From: Marchantia polymorpha subsp. ruderalis
Lineage: Eukaryota > Streptophyta > Marchantiopsida > Marchantiales > Marchantiaceae
Reading direction: 5' to 3'
Length of the DNA: 64,000 nt
Assembly (NCBI GenBank): GCA_037833965.1
Contig: AP031352.1
Location: 6,304,501-6,368,500, forward strand
Shown: positions 48,001-61,294 of the stretch, one piece after another
How the letters are laid out: each line of letters opens with the position of its first letter
How positions within the stretch are numbered: the first letter of the stretch is position 1
Notes under the pieces: model-generated
The model's database searches: none
The model's input: only the letters and a program-made list of their open reading frames with translations
What the model was told of the DNA's origin: nothing
Translations under genes and position numbers: made by a program

Positions 48001-48616
48001 TGTCGTCGTCGCTCGCGCCGTTGACGTCCAGAAGGTCGGTCAGGTACTCGTCTTTGCAGCCGGGGCAGCGGCCTCCGTTGTGGACAGCATCGTAGTAGCA
48101 ATCTCGACAAATTTTGAAGTTGCAATTGCACGGATAGATGTCCTCCCCGTCCACGTCCCTCATGGTCTTTCCGTCGCAGCCCCCGACGGCGCAAGTGCTG
48201 CCCCTGCCCTTCTGATGATCGTGATCGTTCTCCCCCGTCACGCGCTCCAGCACATGCCCACGGGTCTGCGCCTTGTACCCTCCGGTGAACATCGTGCTCG
48301 ACACGAATTGCTGCACCGTCGGCCGGACCGAGCTCTGCCGGTGCTGAGCGGGGCTGGCCCCCGATCGCGCTGGAGAGTCGGGCCCGGACAAGGGCCGATT
48401 GTCCGGGGTCGTCGGAATTTGCACCCTGTAAGGAGTCTCGGCGCTAATCTCATCGCGCTCGACGTCCGTGGTCTGGTCGAGCTCTTCTCGAGAGATCGAG
48501 ACGTACCTTCCGCTCGTCGTCCGGCGAGTGTTCTCCGGCACGTGGCTGGACCTCGGGCTCGTGAGGCTTGCGCTCGTGATGCTCCTCATAGATTTGGCCC
48601 CTGGAGGCGTCGTCAT
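45071..48616 (-). CDS. CSLD: Cellulose synthase-like D protein (CSLD), full length, single exon
   Basis: This is a GT2 glycosyltransferase making beta-1,4-glucan at the plasma membrane or Golgi. CSLDs are needed for wall deposition in tip-growing cells. The first ATG in frame is at 48616 ([12 protein letters not shown]); an upstream GTG is less likely. That gives 1181 aa, normal for CSLD. A Ser/Arg-rich N-terminus with [14 protein letters not shown] is followed by a RING-type zinc finger (C142 to C187, CAVGGCDGK...CRDCYYDA...CPGCKDEY). Two membrane helices follow (about 317-363), then the catalytic domain with DDGG (441-444), DCD (658-660), TED (880-882) and QVLRW (920-924), and then a cluster of about six C-terminal helices ending in FQFP. 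All catalytic residues are intact. No intron interrupts the gene. GC content is far above the surroundings. The paralogue at 58100 points the other way. Confidence 0.97.
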   Translation of the reverse strand: MTTPPGAKSMRSITSASLTSPRSSHVPENTRRTTSGRYVSISREELDQTTDVERDEISAETPYRVQIPTTPDNRPLSGPDSPARSGASPAQHRQSSVRPTVQQFVSSTMFTGGYKAQTRGHVLERVTGENDHDHQKGRGSTCAVGGCDGKTMRDVDGEDIYPCNCNFKICRDCYYDAVHNGGRCPGCKDEYLTDLLDVNGASDDDKQLKASDRKALPSPEYEEDDELDRKERSLSVLKNPPLTLSQQHPEFDHQRWLYETKGTYGYGNAVWPKEAGGGGGDGTTGKAGAPAPAFNEKNRRPLTRKLNIAAGVISPYRFLAMLRLVVLGFFLAWRIQNPNRDAMWLWGMSVVCEIWFAFSWILDQLPKLSPVNRVTDLSVLKEKFEKVSPDNPLGKSDLPGMDVFVSTADPEKEPPLVTANTIFSILAAEYPVEKLSCYLSDDGGALLSFEALAEAASFARVWVPFCRKHAIEPRNPESYFLTRGDPTKGKVRMDFVKDRRRVKREYDEFKVRINGLTEAIRRRSDAYNAHEEIRARQAQIELRGDPTQPLNVPKATWMADGTHWPGTWVVSSKEHSRGDHAGIIQVMLAPPGNEPILGSADEENLIDSSDIDVRLPMLVYVSREKRPGYDHNKKAGAMNALVRTSAIMSNGPFILNLDCDHYIYNSLAMREAMCFMMDRGGDRICYVQFPQRFEGVDPSDRYANRNTVFFDVNMRALDGLQGPVYVGTGTCFRRMALYGFDPPRNPKEHTLWNFCCGGDKKQRTKRKKDKVTKIKREIQVASMNGAADDDDDDDVVARGLLPKQYGASMAFVASIPIAEFAGRPVADQGIRNGRPAGSLRGPREPLDAATVAEAINVISCFYEDKTEWGERVGWIYGSVTEDVVTGFRMHNRGWKSIYCVTKRDAFRGTAPINLTDRLHQVLRWATGSVEIFFSKNNAIFANSHMKILQRVAYLNVGVYPFTSIFLIVYCFLPALSLFSGQFIVASLNVTFLAYLLTISVTLLLLALLEVRWSKITLEEWWRNEQFWVIGGTSAHLAAVMQGLLKVIAGVEISFTLTTKSGGDDIDDEFADLHVVKWTFLMIPPITIMLVNIIAIAVAVSRTLYSTIPEWSKLVGGVFFSIWVLTHLYPFAKGLMGRRGRTPTIVYVWAGLLAIVISLLWVTLSPPSNSQGLTGNNSFQFP

Positions 48617-49151
48617 TTTTCCCGACCTCGATCTAACCAACCTGCCCACACTCTTTCTAATCCGCCCTCAGGCTCCCTCGAAAATCCGATCCTAATTCAG
48701 AACGATCGAACTGAACTAATCTTTCAATCAGACTTTTCGAAGCATTTTTATTTTATGAATCAGCCCAAACAACTCCGAGCCTGACTGCTACGAGTCAGAC
48801 CGATTCTGCTTGAGCCGCTCGTCGCGTGTGCATCCCTCTCCAGGACTCCACGAAGTGGTCGGATACAAATGTACCCGAAGGATTCGATCACTCCGGATCC
48901 ATGGCACGGATGCAACTGCTAGCGCCTAGCTACTGCACTCCATCCACCATTAAATTCAGAATCCTCAGGCTGCCTCTTCCTGTCTCGACTCTTCTTGAAT
49001 GTCTCTCCCTCGACTCAACACGCCGTCGGAGTCCCTCGGCACGGAGCGACTTGGCAAGCTGAGTTGAGTCGAGATGCGACAAGGAAGAGCTGGAAGAGAC
49101 GAGGAAGGCCAGTGAGAGCGAATGGAGTGAAGAGAACTGCGATCTGGGCAG

Positions 49152-49160
49152 TATATATAT
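49152..49160 (-). promoter_or_regulatory. Candidate TATA box of CSLD gene 1
   Basis: On the minus strand the sequence reads CATATATATACTGCCC, about 540 bp upstream of the CSLD start codon. It is followed, at about 49135-49060, by a CT-rich stretch (TCTCTTCACTCC, TTCCTCGTCTCTTCC) typical of plant leaders. This would give a leader of about 500 nt. Position relative to the transcript start is inferred. Confidence 0.45.
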
Positions 49161-52100
49161 GTACGGGAGGAGGAATCCGGAGGAATCCATCCGGAGGGAG
49201 CTGACCATTCTCCCGGGACCGAGAGGCTTGAGGAAAAGTGCGGTCCATCGCATCCCATCCCCTGCCCTGCCCTCCAGGTCCAGAATTAAGGCTTAGGCTG
49301 CGCTGGGCATGGTGAAACTACGGTACGTGCGTGCCGACAGTCCCGCCATGTCTTCAGCTGGCCTGGGTATCGATTGCTCGTGAACACGGGATTCAAGTTT
49401 ATCAGAACCAGCTTGCTATCTGATCACGGCCCTCGTTCCTCGAACGGATCGAATTGGCCAGCCAGTAACGATTTATTCGCTGCCCTCACATCCATCATGC
49501 TGCTCACAACATCGAGATATGATATAGACAATCAGACTATCAGATGATAAGTGGCTTGAGATTGATGTTTAACATGTCTATTCGGACGATGTTTGACTGG
49601 CTAATCATGGAAACGTCGTCAACGCTGCGGTCATCAAGGCCCAAGTAGAGTTTAATTCATATTCCGTCAATACAATTATTCGTGCGTGTTGTCATCTGCT
49701 AAGATCGTTGCATCAAAAGACTGTAAAGTACGGATCAGGCTTGGTGCTGAAAGCAACTCGCAACTGGTAGGGTCCGATTGCTTGTAGGGGTTTTTTTGGT
49801 CGAAAAATTTGGTCATTTAGGCGAGGCAGAGAATAAAGAAGGCTAACTTATTACATTGTCGATGGCCGATCGGCATGACTTCGAAGCAAGAGATAAATCT
49901 ATTTGGTATTCTAATCTGCCAGGTTTGTCCCATAGCGGGCCACCACAGCAGTGAACGCCCTTGAAACGAGGTATCGCATGCCATTATTTGAGAATCTTCA
50001 GCTGAAATTACTAGGATAACCGATTCTTGTCGGTGAGAATTCCCAATGACCATGTCTCATGTTTTTCAGACACTGCTCAGCTTTTCAGGTCTCACGGTCA
50101 CAAGTTGACACCGTCCACTGGTGTGCGGCCGGATGTTGTGGCTTGCTCGGCCCTTGGACCCACCAAATACTGCTGTTCATATTCTATAGCGGAAAAGGTT
50201 CCAAAATATTGATCCCCTACCGATGCACAGTCATAAATCTCGGCGATGTTTGTGAGCGAGCTTAGATTTGATCTTTGCATTTTCTCATTGCAACAGCGCT
50301 ACTCCATCACTATCAAATCGTGGTGGAGCGGAAATCTGCAGAAGTGCCGGAGAAGGAAGTTCTTAAATCAAAAGATTCGCTTTCAATAATCCCACATTCC
50401 ATTCAAACAAGTTAGAAACTTGAATGTACAGCCTTTTATAGATGGCACGTCTCACATGAATTATAGCTCCATTAGCTACAAGCTGAGATCGGACTATGGA
50501 ACTCAACCGGGATTTGCCTGCATATATCTCCATAAGACGATATAAAGGGTTATATCACGACCGAATACGTGTCTACAAAAGACTTCCACTGTGAATGCTC
50601 ATTACTCCAAACTCCCACCAGGCAACTCCCACATGTTCTTGAGGCCACGCAGTATTTTATTGAAGGCCATCACCCGTGTTGGCATACAGGCTCCATTTGA
50701 CTTGTTGTACATGTAAGCTTGCTTTCGCCTTCCGACACAATCGTATAAATCTTGGCCTCCCAGCTAGTAGGATGTCCGATCCATTGACATTGCATTAGAT
50801 CTCACTCACAAACCTTTCCAACGTGAGAACGGACAGTAGAAGATAGGATAGTGTGAACTAGTCACATGCAACCTCACCTGCCAGCCCAGCTCGAAGGGGT
50901 TGGCAAAGGACAGCCCGCAAGGCATGGCTGAGGCGACACATCGAGAATGAGAATGAGGCGATTTACTCTTGCCAGTCCAATGTGCTCTAAGAGGGATCGA
51001 ATTCTGATACCTGGCGCTTCGTCAATCTCTTGCAATGGATCAAAGATTATGCTAAACGGATCCTCATGTTTCCTTTGCAGCTGAGAAAGCACTCGGGGAG
51101 TAGCGAGAAAGCAGAAGAGACTGGATCAAATGCATGAATCCAACAATTTGATTGCTTTCAGAAACGATTTTAGCTGCATGTATCCATGTTCTGGACACAA
51201 GAACATGTCGCTGATTCTTTTCTATCAAGACGAATGTCGTTTGGTGATTTGTTGAACTCTCTTCGTTGGCTGCACTAGAGCTGAATACTTTTGATGTTGT
51301 AGAATGCACGGTGAAATCTGGAGGCCTTGAATCTTCCATCGGTTGGGGTTTGAAGAGACTTGTGTTCATGGACTTGGCCATAGAGAATTGAAGAGAGCCT
51401 CAGGACTTGCTCCACGAATCGTCAAAGCTGCAAATGAAGGGCAGGTAACGAATTCTCTCAGTCGAAGTTGCTTTCAGATTTTGCATGTAAATTATAGAGG
51501 AGAGTCCCCCATCTTTCGATGAAGTTGGTAGAGTTACTCCTAGGTCTATGATCGCTGAGCTAATACTTTTCGTGAATGGAAAATCCGTTTCCTCTCTAAG
51601 GTTTGTCTCGAATATGTCCGTCAAACCAACGAATTATTTCGGCATTGTCGAAAATTCTTCCTTCCTGTAAGGTTAAAAATCTATGTTCGTAGATAAAATC
51701 ATCGCTTCCCTTCTTTTAACGGTGGATTGCGCTGTCAATAACGTAGGTTCTTGAAGATTGAAGTTTCTTACTTTATCTTGCTATGACATTGTTATAAATC
51801 ATCAAGTTTTTCCAGAATTTACAGAAAACAGAAAATCTGGTTTTAATGTTCATTTTCTTTCTTTGAGCGACTATCCCCACCTTCCTTTGGTCTTGAGGAT
51901 CATTCTTGACTAGGAATCATTCAAAGCGTGGAATAGTAATTATTTACAGTCATGGTAATCGTCACTGCAGAACAGGCTGTCATCGAGAGTTTCAGGTGCG
52001 TTTGCAAAACTTGGATCTCGACACAGATGCTTCATTCTTCTAATTGTACTTAATGCATATTTTACATATTAAATAAGACGTATTACTCTATAATTAGGTT

Positions 52101-53023
52101 GTTTGTGATTGCAGCCCCTGCTAGCACCAGTCGTGATTACTTCCTGCAGATTGATTCCAGATTGATTCCATATTTGATAGGTACCTGAATGTGATTTTAG
52201 ACCATGCCTCATACCAATGTACCTTAGTAGTCAAAACATGCTTAGCTTTACCTTTCGTCACTTCATCATCCAGTTTTGGAACACGAAATGTATCACTAGC
52301 TCGAATTATGAATCAATTTTCGAGCGGAAAATCTTCCTAATCACTCAGTTAATGAACATTGCTACTTTAGTGATATAATTGCACTTTGCTACAGGTAAGT
52401 GAAGACTGTCATATTTATTGGTATAAAATCCTCTGAATGAAATTGAAATTCCCATGATCTCATCTCAATAATCAGCTCAACCTAAATAATTGCTACCAGT
52501 TGGTTAGATATGCATTTCTACTATATACTTATATGCTACAATTTCTAAAAATAAGATGGATTTCACTGCCATTTATGTTAATAAATAGCTAATTAAAATA
52601 TAAATCGAACCGATTTTACTTTTTGATGAGAGAGAATGTGAACTGGGAATATAAACGAGATGGTAAACAAAGCAAAGGCAAGAGAATTCCATGCAGAGCC
52701 AAAAGATATCGAGCTGGTACTAAATTTGGTCCTTCCTTAGAATCTTTGTCGAAGATTCAAATCAGCTTCTAGTTCTTCAGCACCTTATCCTCCCCGTCAC
52801 TATTTCTATTCATGGTCAACTTGCACCCAATATTTTAATCTTCTATCCAGTTAGTTCTTTCATTTCCATTTCTCAAGTTGAGTGTCCAATTATTAGTTTT
52901 GATAATTCTCTTATTTATACTGAGCTAGAAGTACGCATTGAATTGTTTTCCTCTTTTATTAGCATGCTTACTTCCGAAATCTTCGCCATCCGTCACTTTC
53001 TTTACGCGGGATCTTAGGAAGAT

Positions 53024-53055
53024 AAGTGACATTAGATAAACATCTTATGTCACTT
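53024..53055. repeat. 14-bp inverted repeat, one mismatch, 4-nt loop
   Basis: The arms AAGTGACATTAGAT (53024-53037) and ATCTTATGTCACTT (53042-53055) pair at 13 of 14 positions around AAAC. Confidence 0.9.
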
Positions 53056-54959
53056 TTGTTTTACTTAGATTATGAGTTAGTCAAAATTCCAATACATTAA
53101 CTTCGTTAAGACGTTAGATTGCGTCTTTCCTCTCGTGGACTCTTCTTCTCAACCAAAGGTAGGAAGTTGTGAAACAGGATATTTACATTTCTAGTGCATT
53201 AAAGAGAAAATTTTCAAAAGAGTTCAAAAATTCGAACATTGATTTGTTCAAAGTTAATCAATGTTGCATATGAATCTTCTTCTTCAACAGCTTTCTAATC
53301 AATATTTCTTAACAAGGTGTTGGTGTGTAGTCTTTGAGTATCATACGTTTTGGTTTTAAGAAATATGTCACTGTAAGTTACATTCATTTGAAATTATTTC
53401 CGCAATAAAAAATTGTGTATCCAGAAAACAAATCCTAGTATTGATGTGCTCGCTCGGTTTTAACGTATGACACCTTTCGTGCACTTTCTACCTTTGCAAG
53501 GAAACCGTACCTCCAGCTAACCTGCATAACATTTTGCACCATAACCGGCCAAGAAGTGCATGAGTAACTCACAAAATGCAAAAGATATGAACTCACTTTC
53601 AAACTCTGCAGAAGAAAAAAGACAAGTTGACTTCTACTTGGACAAGGGTTAGAAGGCAGTTTTTATTTTGTATTGATTTCATATAAGAAAACACTAACAC
53701 TCAAATTATGTTTGAAAGAAAAAATAATAATGTTTCATTATCGCAAAATCTCTTATGACCAATTATTCCTTAAGAGTACATATCTTTATACACTGAATTG
53801 AAACTCGATTCTGAAAAACATATAAGATTTCCTATTTTTCTACCTTAAATATTGCTTAAAATAATAAATAATCTATTGTTATCCTACTGAGTATACAATC
53901 AAACTCTTGATACTTGGAGGTTGATGATATTAAAAGGTATTTTCTCTAAATTGGAAATTGGATAATATTTGATTTCAAATATTATTCAAGGCCAGAATAC
54001 TAATAAGTTTGCGTGATTTAAAATAATTTACAGTTTATATGACAAAATATTTACTAGCATACCAAGCGAAACGATATAAAATGCTAAAGTCGAAACTTTT
54101 TTGCGGAAAAGAAGACCACAAATGTCATGTATGTAGCATATATCCTAATATCTAGCTTCCATTATGGGTTCATGTTGAACAATATGTCAAACATGATCTA
54201 ACAAACAGTTCTCCTGCAAAACTTTGTCTTTGAGAATTTCATTTACATTCGATTAAACTACACCTACATTTTTCTTGTTGTCAAAGAGAATATTATCCCA
54301 TTAAGATAAGACTGTATGATTGGGCAATAAATTTTAATCTGATGATAATTTGAAAGAAATAAAGTAGCAAATATCAGATTTTGGATTTAATGGAGCTCGA
54401 AATTGTCACATTACTAAAGTGATACAATATAAGATTCCATAAGTAAATAAAACATTCAAATACAAAATAGGATATTAAAATTCTACTCCAGAAGTCTAAT
54501 AGATAAAACCTATATTGCATAGTTTCTACATCTATATAGGTGAGATTTTACACATGTGACATCTGTAGTGGCAAATTGCATTTTCTTCTAAGCGCAAGTC
54601 ACATACAAGCACGGAACATAGTAAAGAGAATCGAGACCAGAGGTTCATTTTTATTTTAACGATATGACTTCAATGATCAGTTCATTATTGAAGCGAGAAT
54701 AGAGCGTTCAATGGCGTCAGACAAGGTGTTTATGTTCCTGGCATGACATCTACTGACAGTTGATACGAGAAACTGGTTCGTCGAATACTTGCTACTTAAA
54801 GCGTACTTTCAACTTAGTCATTGGAACTTGCATGAACAGTGCAATTTTCCCCTTCTGCTTCTCGAATGGAGAATTCATGTCGACCATGAAATTAATTTTT
54901 TATGTCATGTATAAATTTGAGTTTCGTTTATTTTTAACTGGTTATTGCGAAAATCTGAT

Positions 54960-56000
54960 GTGAAACTGCAACTAACGACGTTCTCTATCTGTCTTGTTTT
55001 GTTACAGAGACTGCCTTCTCCTCTCCGCATGAGATTGCACGATCAACTATTCGAGGCTTTCAGTGGATGCATTCGGGTATCGACCTTTCTGCTTGACATC
55101 GATCATGCAAGAGAGCAAGCTAATTGCACTCAATGGACGAACTGGTCGTTAACGTCCACAAATTTGCCATATCTTGTGTCCTTAATGCTAAGTTCCCGTT
55201 CTGTGACTTGACGAAATACACCGTACAAGTTTTCGTTTACGATGAAGTAGATAATATTCCACCGCGGCCGAGGGTCGTGAGTGATTTCTCCAGCGTGTTC
55301 ATTTTGAGGGTGTGTAGCTCTCGCACGAGTATAAGTGGAGGCAATTATTCAACATCTCAATAAAGATGTCCTTCACCGGATGCTCAGTTCTTCGCATGAA
55401 GAGTCCGAACTGCGAACGAAGACTGTTTTCGACACGCCATTCGATTCTCTGGTCTTGTCGGAATTTTGCCACCTTCAGAAATTTGAGAATTCAATTTTCT
55501 GTCCTAGTACGATATCTTGTCCTGTCTCTAATACAGGAAGTATGAACCTTGTATTCACTCCAGTCATGACTAGACTGGCGAAAGCGAATGCTTACAAGTG
55601 CCAAACTAGCCCAGAAACGCGTCTACTAGACTGTTCATGGAAAACCAGGTCAAATATTCTCAAATTCAGAATCTCTGCAGAAACTGGACAATCTGTCAGA
55701 AGATATCGTTAAAGTTGAAGCCTTGTCTCTGCTCGGAAGAAAGTTTGATAACCTCAAGCTTTTGAAATTGTCAAATTCATCGTGTGGATGTACTGTGCCT
55801 GAGCACATTCAGATGACAGAATAAGGGAACTTGCCTGTAAAACTGGAATTTTCGAAGAAAGGCTTAAATGTCTTATGGACTCAATTCATAGGATCACTTT
55901 TATACGAAGGGAATACGCATGTATTTCGGATCATGGAGTTCCCGAACGGGTGGAGCATAGGTCAACTTCTCTAACATGCTCAAACCTTGTGACGAAGGTT
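54960..56000 (+). pseudogene. Possible decayed gene with leucine-rich-repeat-like wording (weak)
   Basis: Broken plus-strand frames contain LHDQLFEAFSGCIRVSTFLL (about 55035-55095) and, near 55710-55800, wording of the type FDNLKLLKLSNSSCGCTVP ahead of a stop. The latter resembles a degraded leucine-rich repeat. Stops and frame changes occur every 50-100 codons and no splice chain restores a long product, so if genuine it is dead. It could also be coincidence. Confidence 0.2.
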
Positions 56001-58099
56001 CAGTTTTATATAGTTTCTGTCAGACTGAGCTGTTCGAAGAGCTGTAGCTCAGTCAAAACGATTCCCGACTATGTACACCACAACACAAGCTAAGAAGAAT
56101 GATTCGAAGATCCCATCTTGTCCACGATCTGATAGTGCTGGAGTACGCCAAGAGACTTGGCAATTTGCAACGTTTCGTTAGCAAATTATGCGACACATCG
56201 TCGACAATAAATGACTTTCTCACAGAAAAATGGGAGTCCGGACCTCACCCGGTGACTGATAATGCGTCTGACCACTAAAGTTCAAGACTTTAGGGCTATC
56301 TTGCAGGTTGTAACTGAAAGTACATGAGGCTCAGATCGGCTGTTATGTCACCGACAGTATCTGGTTAGTGATCAGATTCACAAGGTTTCATAATAGTGAA
56401 AGGACCTGCTACTAGTGGGCCTGCTGGAAATGTACACTGATTCCATTTGTGGATCTGAGATTCCATCCGGTCACGCTGATTCGCCCGAGTCTCATGAGCT
56501 GGCCACGCTTGCTCTTCACATCGCCTACGGCCTCGCTGATGCCTGTGCATTCGCGAGGTATAGTTGGACTGAGATCTTTACCGTGAGGCTTTTTGGGACT
56601 GAATTGTTGATACAGTTGGCACGTGTCCGTGAGATGTAACCCCAATCTCTGTGACACAAAGTGACATTCCTCATGCTAGGAAACCGAGATGCAGAATGAA
56701 TCATCTTTATGAGGAGTTTATGAAAAAGCTTGATTATTCTGTCGACTGGAAACGCCACAGTAACTGCAGAAAGCTGTTGATGTTGGTATGCACATGAGCT
56801 ATGCATCAAAACCCGACATTTATGCTCTCCTTCCATCTCGTGAGAACGTGCAGCCTGTAAGGTGCTTCTGATAACTCAAATTGGGAGAATTTTAGAAAAA
56901 CCGTCGCAGAATTCATTACTCTCGAGATATAGACAAGCGAGACCTTTTCGACGTTTTCTTTCGACTGATAAAACTCTTTCATAAACTGAAACATTCTCTA
57001 TAACGACTTAGTCTAACATGAAATGAAGCAAACTTTTAGTCCTTTCCTGTTGTGGTCAAATGATGAGTCAAACGTCAGGTCAGCATTTACGGATCTTTTG
57101 TGTTATGAGGAAAAGCATGGCTCTTAGTAGAATGGAAGGATACGATGGACGGTAATCGGGTTTGCCGTCCCAACCAGCCCTTCAGCATGTGTTCCATCCA
57201 GATGTTTTCGCGCATGAAGATGGAATAATGCTCGGGCTGACAGCTCGTATCGTAGATTTGACGATGTGCTCAGCATGATGCAAGAGCAGCGAGCGTACTT
57301 GTTCCTGCCACTGAGTTACAGCAGTTCCACCAGCGATGGCCACTGAGCGATCCATTATGGATTCACTGTTTGATGTTGATTTCCATCTGGAATAAACGGT
57401 GCCCAGCTGCTGGCGCGACCATCGGCACTCACTCAAAACGTCGTCCTCCTTCGTGCTGAAATCTAGCGTCCAAGCCATTTTCTCCACGGCAACGAAGTTG
57501 AGGTATGGCCCGCGCTAATCACTCCCGGAGACTACGTTCGCCTTGATTCCCCCCCTGACCGATTGACTTTTACGTATTGAGTACCCGTCCTACTCACTCC
57601 GGATCCTCATGCTCTCCGGCCCTCTTACATGTCCTTCCTCGGTCTCACTCTCCTCTTCCTCGTATCATCTCGACACAGCGCGCGCTAAGTCGCTCAGCCC
57701 TGAGCGACTTTCGGTAGTTGCATCGAGTGAGCTTGTCGTAGGGGAGTAGACTGGAAGTGACACATCGAGCTCCCCGGCGAGGCAATGTTGTGAGTTCTAT
57801 GCAGCCCTGGGCACGGAGGATTTGAGTGCTAACTAGCCAGCGAGGTAAGCGACTCGAAACATTCTCTAGTGAAATTATCGACAGACGATTCGAGAAGCAC
57901 CTCAGGCTCGAGCTCAGCGCAGCGCAGGCTCGTCGCTCGCCCTTCATGCGAGCTTAGTGGGGATCTAATGCTACGGATTCTTTTTTGTTCTTGACGGCAA
58001 GTCATAGCTTAGCTCTGTAGGTTAGGGGGTGAATCGGGACCGGGACCAGGACCAGGACTTGGTGCTGCTGCTGCTGGGGGGCGAGAGGCGGTGTGCACA

Positions 58100-61000
58100 A
58101 TGTTCAATAGTAGTTATAAGGCGCAGGGCTGGGGTCATGACAAAGGCGGGAATACATGCGCAGTCGAGGACTGCGATGGCAAGACCATGCGCGACGAGCG
58201 AGGGGACGACGTGTTCCCCTGCGATTGTAACTTCAAAATTTGTCGTGATTGCTACTACGATGCTCTGAACGGCGCAGGCAGATGCCCCGGCTGCAAGGAT
58301 GAGTACAGGCACGAGGATCACGAGGCCGCGGATGGTGGATCGGGAGACGAGGACCGAGTGGGCAATCTGCCGGAGCGGAGGCCCAAGTACGGGAATGCGG
58401 ACTCGGGGAAGATGGAGAGGAGACTGTCACTTCTCAATAAGCCCACCATGCTCACGCAGCAGCAGCAGAAGAGCAACGAGCAAAACTTCGATCACGCGCG
58501 GTGGTTGTACGAGACGAAGGGGACCTACGGCTATGGAAACGCGCTGTGGCCGAAAGACGACTCGTACATGGGAGGAGACGGCGGCGGCGGGGGCAGCATG
58601 GGCGGACCGCCCCAGCCCATATTCCAGGAGAAGAATCGCAAGCCCCTGACGCGCAAGCTCGCGATTCCAGCCGGAGTCATCAGTCCTTACCGATTTCTCG
58701 CCCTGCTGCGGCTCGTGGTGCTGGGATTCTTCCTGGCCTGGCGAATTCAGAACCCCAACAAGGACGCGCTCTGGCTCTGGGGCATGTCCGTGGTGTGCGA
58801 GATCTGGTTCGCCTTCTCGTGGATTCTCGACCAGCTGCCCAAGCTGTTCCCGGTCAACCGGTCGACCGATCTCGCCGTGCTCAAGGAACGATTCGAGTCG
58901 GTCTCCCCCGAGAACCCTCGAGGGCGATCAGATCTGCCGGGAATGGACGTGTTCGTGTCCAGTGCCGATCCCGAGAAGGAGCCCCCTCTCGTCACCGGAA
59001 ACACCATCTTCTCCATCCTCGCGGCCGAGTACCCGGTGGAGAAACTGGCCTGCTACCTGTCAGATGACGGTGGCGCTCTGCTGTCGTTCGAGGCGCTGGC
59101 CGAGACGGCCACATTCGCGCGGGTCTGGGTTCCCTTCTGCCGGAAGCACGCCATCGAGCCGCGCAATCCCGACTCCTACTTCCTGCAGCGCGGCGACCCC
59201 ACGAAGGGCAAGAAGCGGTTGGACTTCGTGAAGGACCGCCGGAGGGTGAAGCGCGAGTACGACGAGTTCAAGGTCCGGGTGAACGGGCTGAACGAGGCCA
59301 TCAGGCGGCGATCGGACGCCTACAATGCGCACGACGAGATCCGCGCCAAGAGGGCGCAGATGGAGTCGGGGGCCGATCTGTCGCAGCCGCTGCAGGTCGT
59401 TAAGGCCACGTGGATGTCCGACGGTACTCACTGGCCCGGGACGTGGTCCGTTTCGAGCAAGGAGCACGGGCGTGGCGACCACGCTGGCATCATCCAGGTC
59501 ATGCTGGCGCCCCCGGGCAACGACCCCATCTACGGGAGCAACGACGAGGAGAACCTCATCGACACCACGGACATCGACATCCGCCTGCCGATGCTGGTGT
59601 ACGTTTCCCGTGAGAAAAGGCCCGGCTACGACCACAACAAGAAGGCCGGGGCCATGAACGCTCTGGTGCGCACCAGCGCCGTCATGTCCAACGGACCCTT
59701 CATCCTCAATCTCGATTGCGATCATTACATCTACAACTCGCTGGCCATGCGCGAGGCCATTTGCTTCATGATGGACCGCGGCGGTGACAGAATCTGCTAC
59801 GTCCAGTTCCCACAGCGGTTCGAGGGCGTCGATCCCAGCGATCGGTACGCCAATCGGAACACCGTGTTTTTCGACGTGAACATGCGAGCCCTGGATGGGC
59901 TGCAGGGCCCGGTCTACGTCGGAACTGGGTGCTGCTTCCGAAGGACGGCCCTCTACGGGATCGACCCTCCTCGAGTTCCTAAGGACCATACCATCTGGAA
60001 CGCGTGCTGCGGAGGGGACAAGAAGAAGAACAGAAAGCTGAAGAAAAAGAAGAACAGGCGCTCCGGCCTCGCCAAGGCCAATCTGAACGCCGCCGCTGGG
60101 CTCGAGGAGGACGACGAGGACGCCGAGATTCTGGATTCTCGGGGCCTGCTTCCGAAGCAGTACGGCGCGTCCATGGCGTTCGTCGAGTCCATCGCCGCGG
60201 CGGAATTCGCCGGTAAGCCTCTGGCCGACCAGGGTATCACCAACGGAAGACCTCCCGGTTCTCTCACCGGACCCCGCGAGCCGCTGGACGCTGCCACGGT
60301 GGCCGAGGCCATCAACGTCATCTCGTGCTTCTACGAGGACAAGACCGAGTGGGGCGACCGTGTGGGGTGGATTTACGGGTCCGTCACGGAGGATGTGGTC
60401 ACCGGGTTCAGGATGCACAACCGTGGTTGGAAATCCATCTACTGCGTCACCAAGAGGGATGCCTTCCGAGGAACTGCGCCCATCAATCTGACGGATCGAC
60501 TGCATCAAGTGCTCCGTTGGGCCACGGGGTCCGTCGAGATTTTCTTCTCGAAGAATAACGCCATTTTCGCCAACTCGCACATGAAGATTCTGCAGCGCGT
60601 GGCGTACCTGAACGTCGGCGTGTACCCCTTCACCTCGATCTTCCTGATCGTCTACTGCTTCCTGCCGGCGCTCTCGCTCTTCTCGGGGCAATTCATCGTG
60701 CAGACGCTGAACGTCACCTTCTTGGTGTACCTGTTCACCATCTCCGTCTGCCTTTGCTCCCTGGCTATCCTCGAGGTGAAGTGGTCCGGGATCACGCTGG
60801 AAGAGTGGTGGAGGAACGAGCAGTTTTGGGTCATCGGAGGGACGAGTGCTCATCTTGCAGCTGTCATCCAAGGTTTACTCAAAGTCATCGCCGGTGTGGA
60901 GATTTCGTTCACGCTGACCACCAAATCCGGAGGAGATGAGGTCGACGATGAGTTCGCAGACCTCTACGTCGTGAAATGGACCGCGCTCATGATCCCCCCC

Positions 61001-61294
61001 ATCACTATCATGCTCGTCAATATGATCGCCATCGCCGTGGCCATTTCGCGTACATTGTACAGCACGATTCCGCAGTGGAGTAAGCTGGTGGGAGGTGTGT
61101 TCTTCAGCGTCTGGGTGCTGACCCACATGTATCCCTTCGCCAAGGGTCTGATGGGCAGGAGAGGCCGCACTCCCACCATCGTCTACGTCTGGTCCGGCCT
61201 GCTGGCTATCGTCATCTCCCTCCTGTGGGTCACTATCAATCCTCCTGCCAACTCCACCATCGGGTCCGCAGGTGGAGGCTTCGAGTTCCCTTAA
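58100..61294 (+). CDS. CSLD: Cellulose synthase-like D protein (CSLD), N-terminally short, single exon
   Basis: This is the paralogue of the CSLD gene at 45071-48616, with the same predicted activity. The first ATG in frame is at 58100, giving 1064 aa. The upstream frame is open back to a TAG at 58010-58012 but has no ATG, only GTG and a Gly/Pro/Ala-rich run. The protein starts [13 protein letters not shown], aligning with [14 protein letters not shown] of the paralogue, so about 108 N-terminal residues are missing. The RING-type zinc finger (C20-C65) is complete. Two membrane helices follow at about 198-244, then DDGG (322-325), DCD (539-541), TED (763-765), QVLRW (803-807) and the C-terminal helices, ending in FEFP. 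Catalytic residues are intact. Either the protein is truly short or an upstream exon was missed. GC-rich and intronless within the region shown. Confidence 0.94.
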   Translation: MFNSSYKAQGWGHDKGGNTCAVEDCDGKTMRDERGDDVFPCDCNFKICRDCYYDALNGAGRCPGCKDEYRHEDHEAADGGSGDEDRVGNLPERRPKYGNADSGKMERRLSLLNKPTMLTQQQQKSNEQNFDHARWLYETKGTYGYGNALWPKDDSYMGGDGGGGGSMGGPPQPIFQEKNRKPLTRKLAIPAGVISPYRFLALLRLVVLGFFLAWRIQNPNKDALWLWGMSVVCEIWFAFSWILDQLPKLFPVNRSTDLAVLKERFESVSPENPRGRSDLPGMDVFVSSADPEKEPPLVTGNTIFSILAAEYPVEKLACYLSDDGGALLSFEALAETATFARVWVPFCRKHAIEPRNPDSYFLQRGDPTKGKKRLDFVKDRRRVKREYDEFKVRVNGLNEAIRRRSDAYNAHDEIRAKRAQMESGADLSQPLQVVKATWMSDGTHWPGTWSVSSKEHGRGDHAGIIQVMLAPPGNDPIYGSNDEENLIDTTDIDIRLPMLVYVSREKRPGYDHNKKAGAMNALVRTSAVMSNGPFILNLDCDHYIYNSLAMREAICFMMDRGGDRICYVQFPQRFEGVDPSDRYANRNTVFFDVNMRALDGLQGPVYVGTGCCFRRTALYGIDPPRVPKDHTIWNACCGGDKKKNRKLKKKKNRRSGLAKANLNAAAGLEEDDEDAEILDSRGLLPKQYGASMAFVESIAAAEFAGKPLADQGITNGRPPGSLTGPREPLDAATVAEAINVISCFYEDKTEWGDRVGWIYGSVTEDVVTGFRMHNRGWKSIYCVTKRDAFRGTAPINLTDRLHQVLRWATGSVEIFFSKNNAIFANSHMKILQRVAYLNVGVYPFTSIFLIVYCFLPALSLFSGQFIVQTLNVTFLVYLFTISVCLCSLAILEVKWSGITLEEWWRNEQFWVIGGTSAHLAAVIQGLLKVIAGVEISFTLTTKSGGDEVDDEFADLYVVKWTALMIPPITIMLVNMIAIAVAISRTLYSTIPQWSKLVGGVFFSVWVLTHMYPFAKGLMGRRGRTPTIVYVWSGLLAIVISLLWVTINPPANSTIGSAGGGFEFP

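Larger units (their letters stand above)
48617..58099. other. 9.5-kb region between the two divergent CSLD genes
   Basis: Both CSLD promoters must be here. The outer parts near each CSLD gene are GC-rich and 51.7-54.7 kb is very AT-rich with no usable frames. Minus-strand frames at 51624-50874 (for example FDPLQEIDEAPGIRIRSLLE) and plus-strand frames at 54945-55712 look like fragments of decayed genes, but I could not place them in a family. No intact gene is seen. Confidence 0.45.

Noticed and set aside
47858..48784. 308-codon plus-strand frame over the CSLD 1 N-terminal region
   Set aside because: Antisense shadow of the GC-rich CSLD coding sequence extending into its leader.
50874..51624. 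Three adjoining minus-strand frames that might form a gene
   Set aside because: They look vaguely coding but need two frame changes, splice sites joining them in phase were not found, and no motif identifies a family. Left as unassigned sequence.
59060..60871. 603-codon open frame on the minus strand antisense to CSLD gene 2
   Set aside because: Same effect as in gene 1. Its translation is closely similar to the antisense frame of the paralogue because the sense genes are homologous, not because it is coding.
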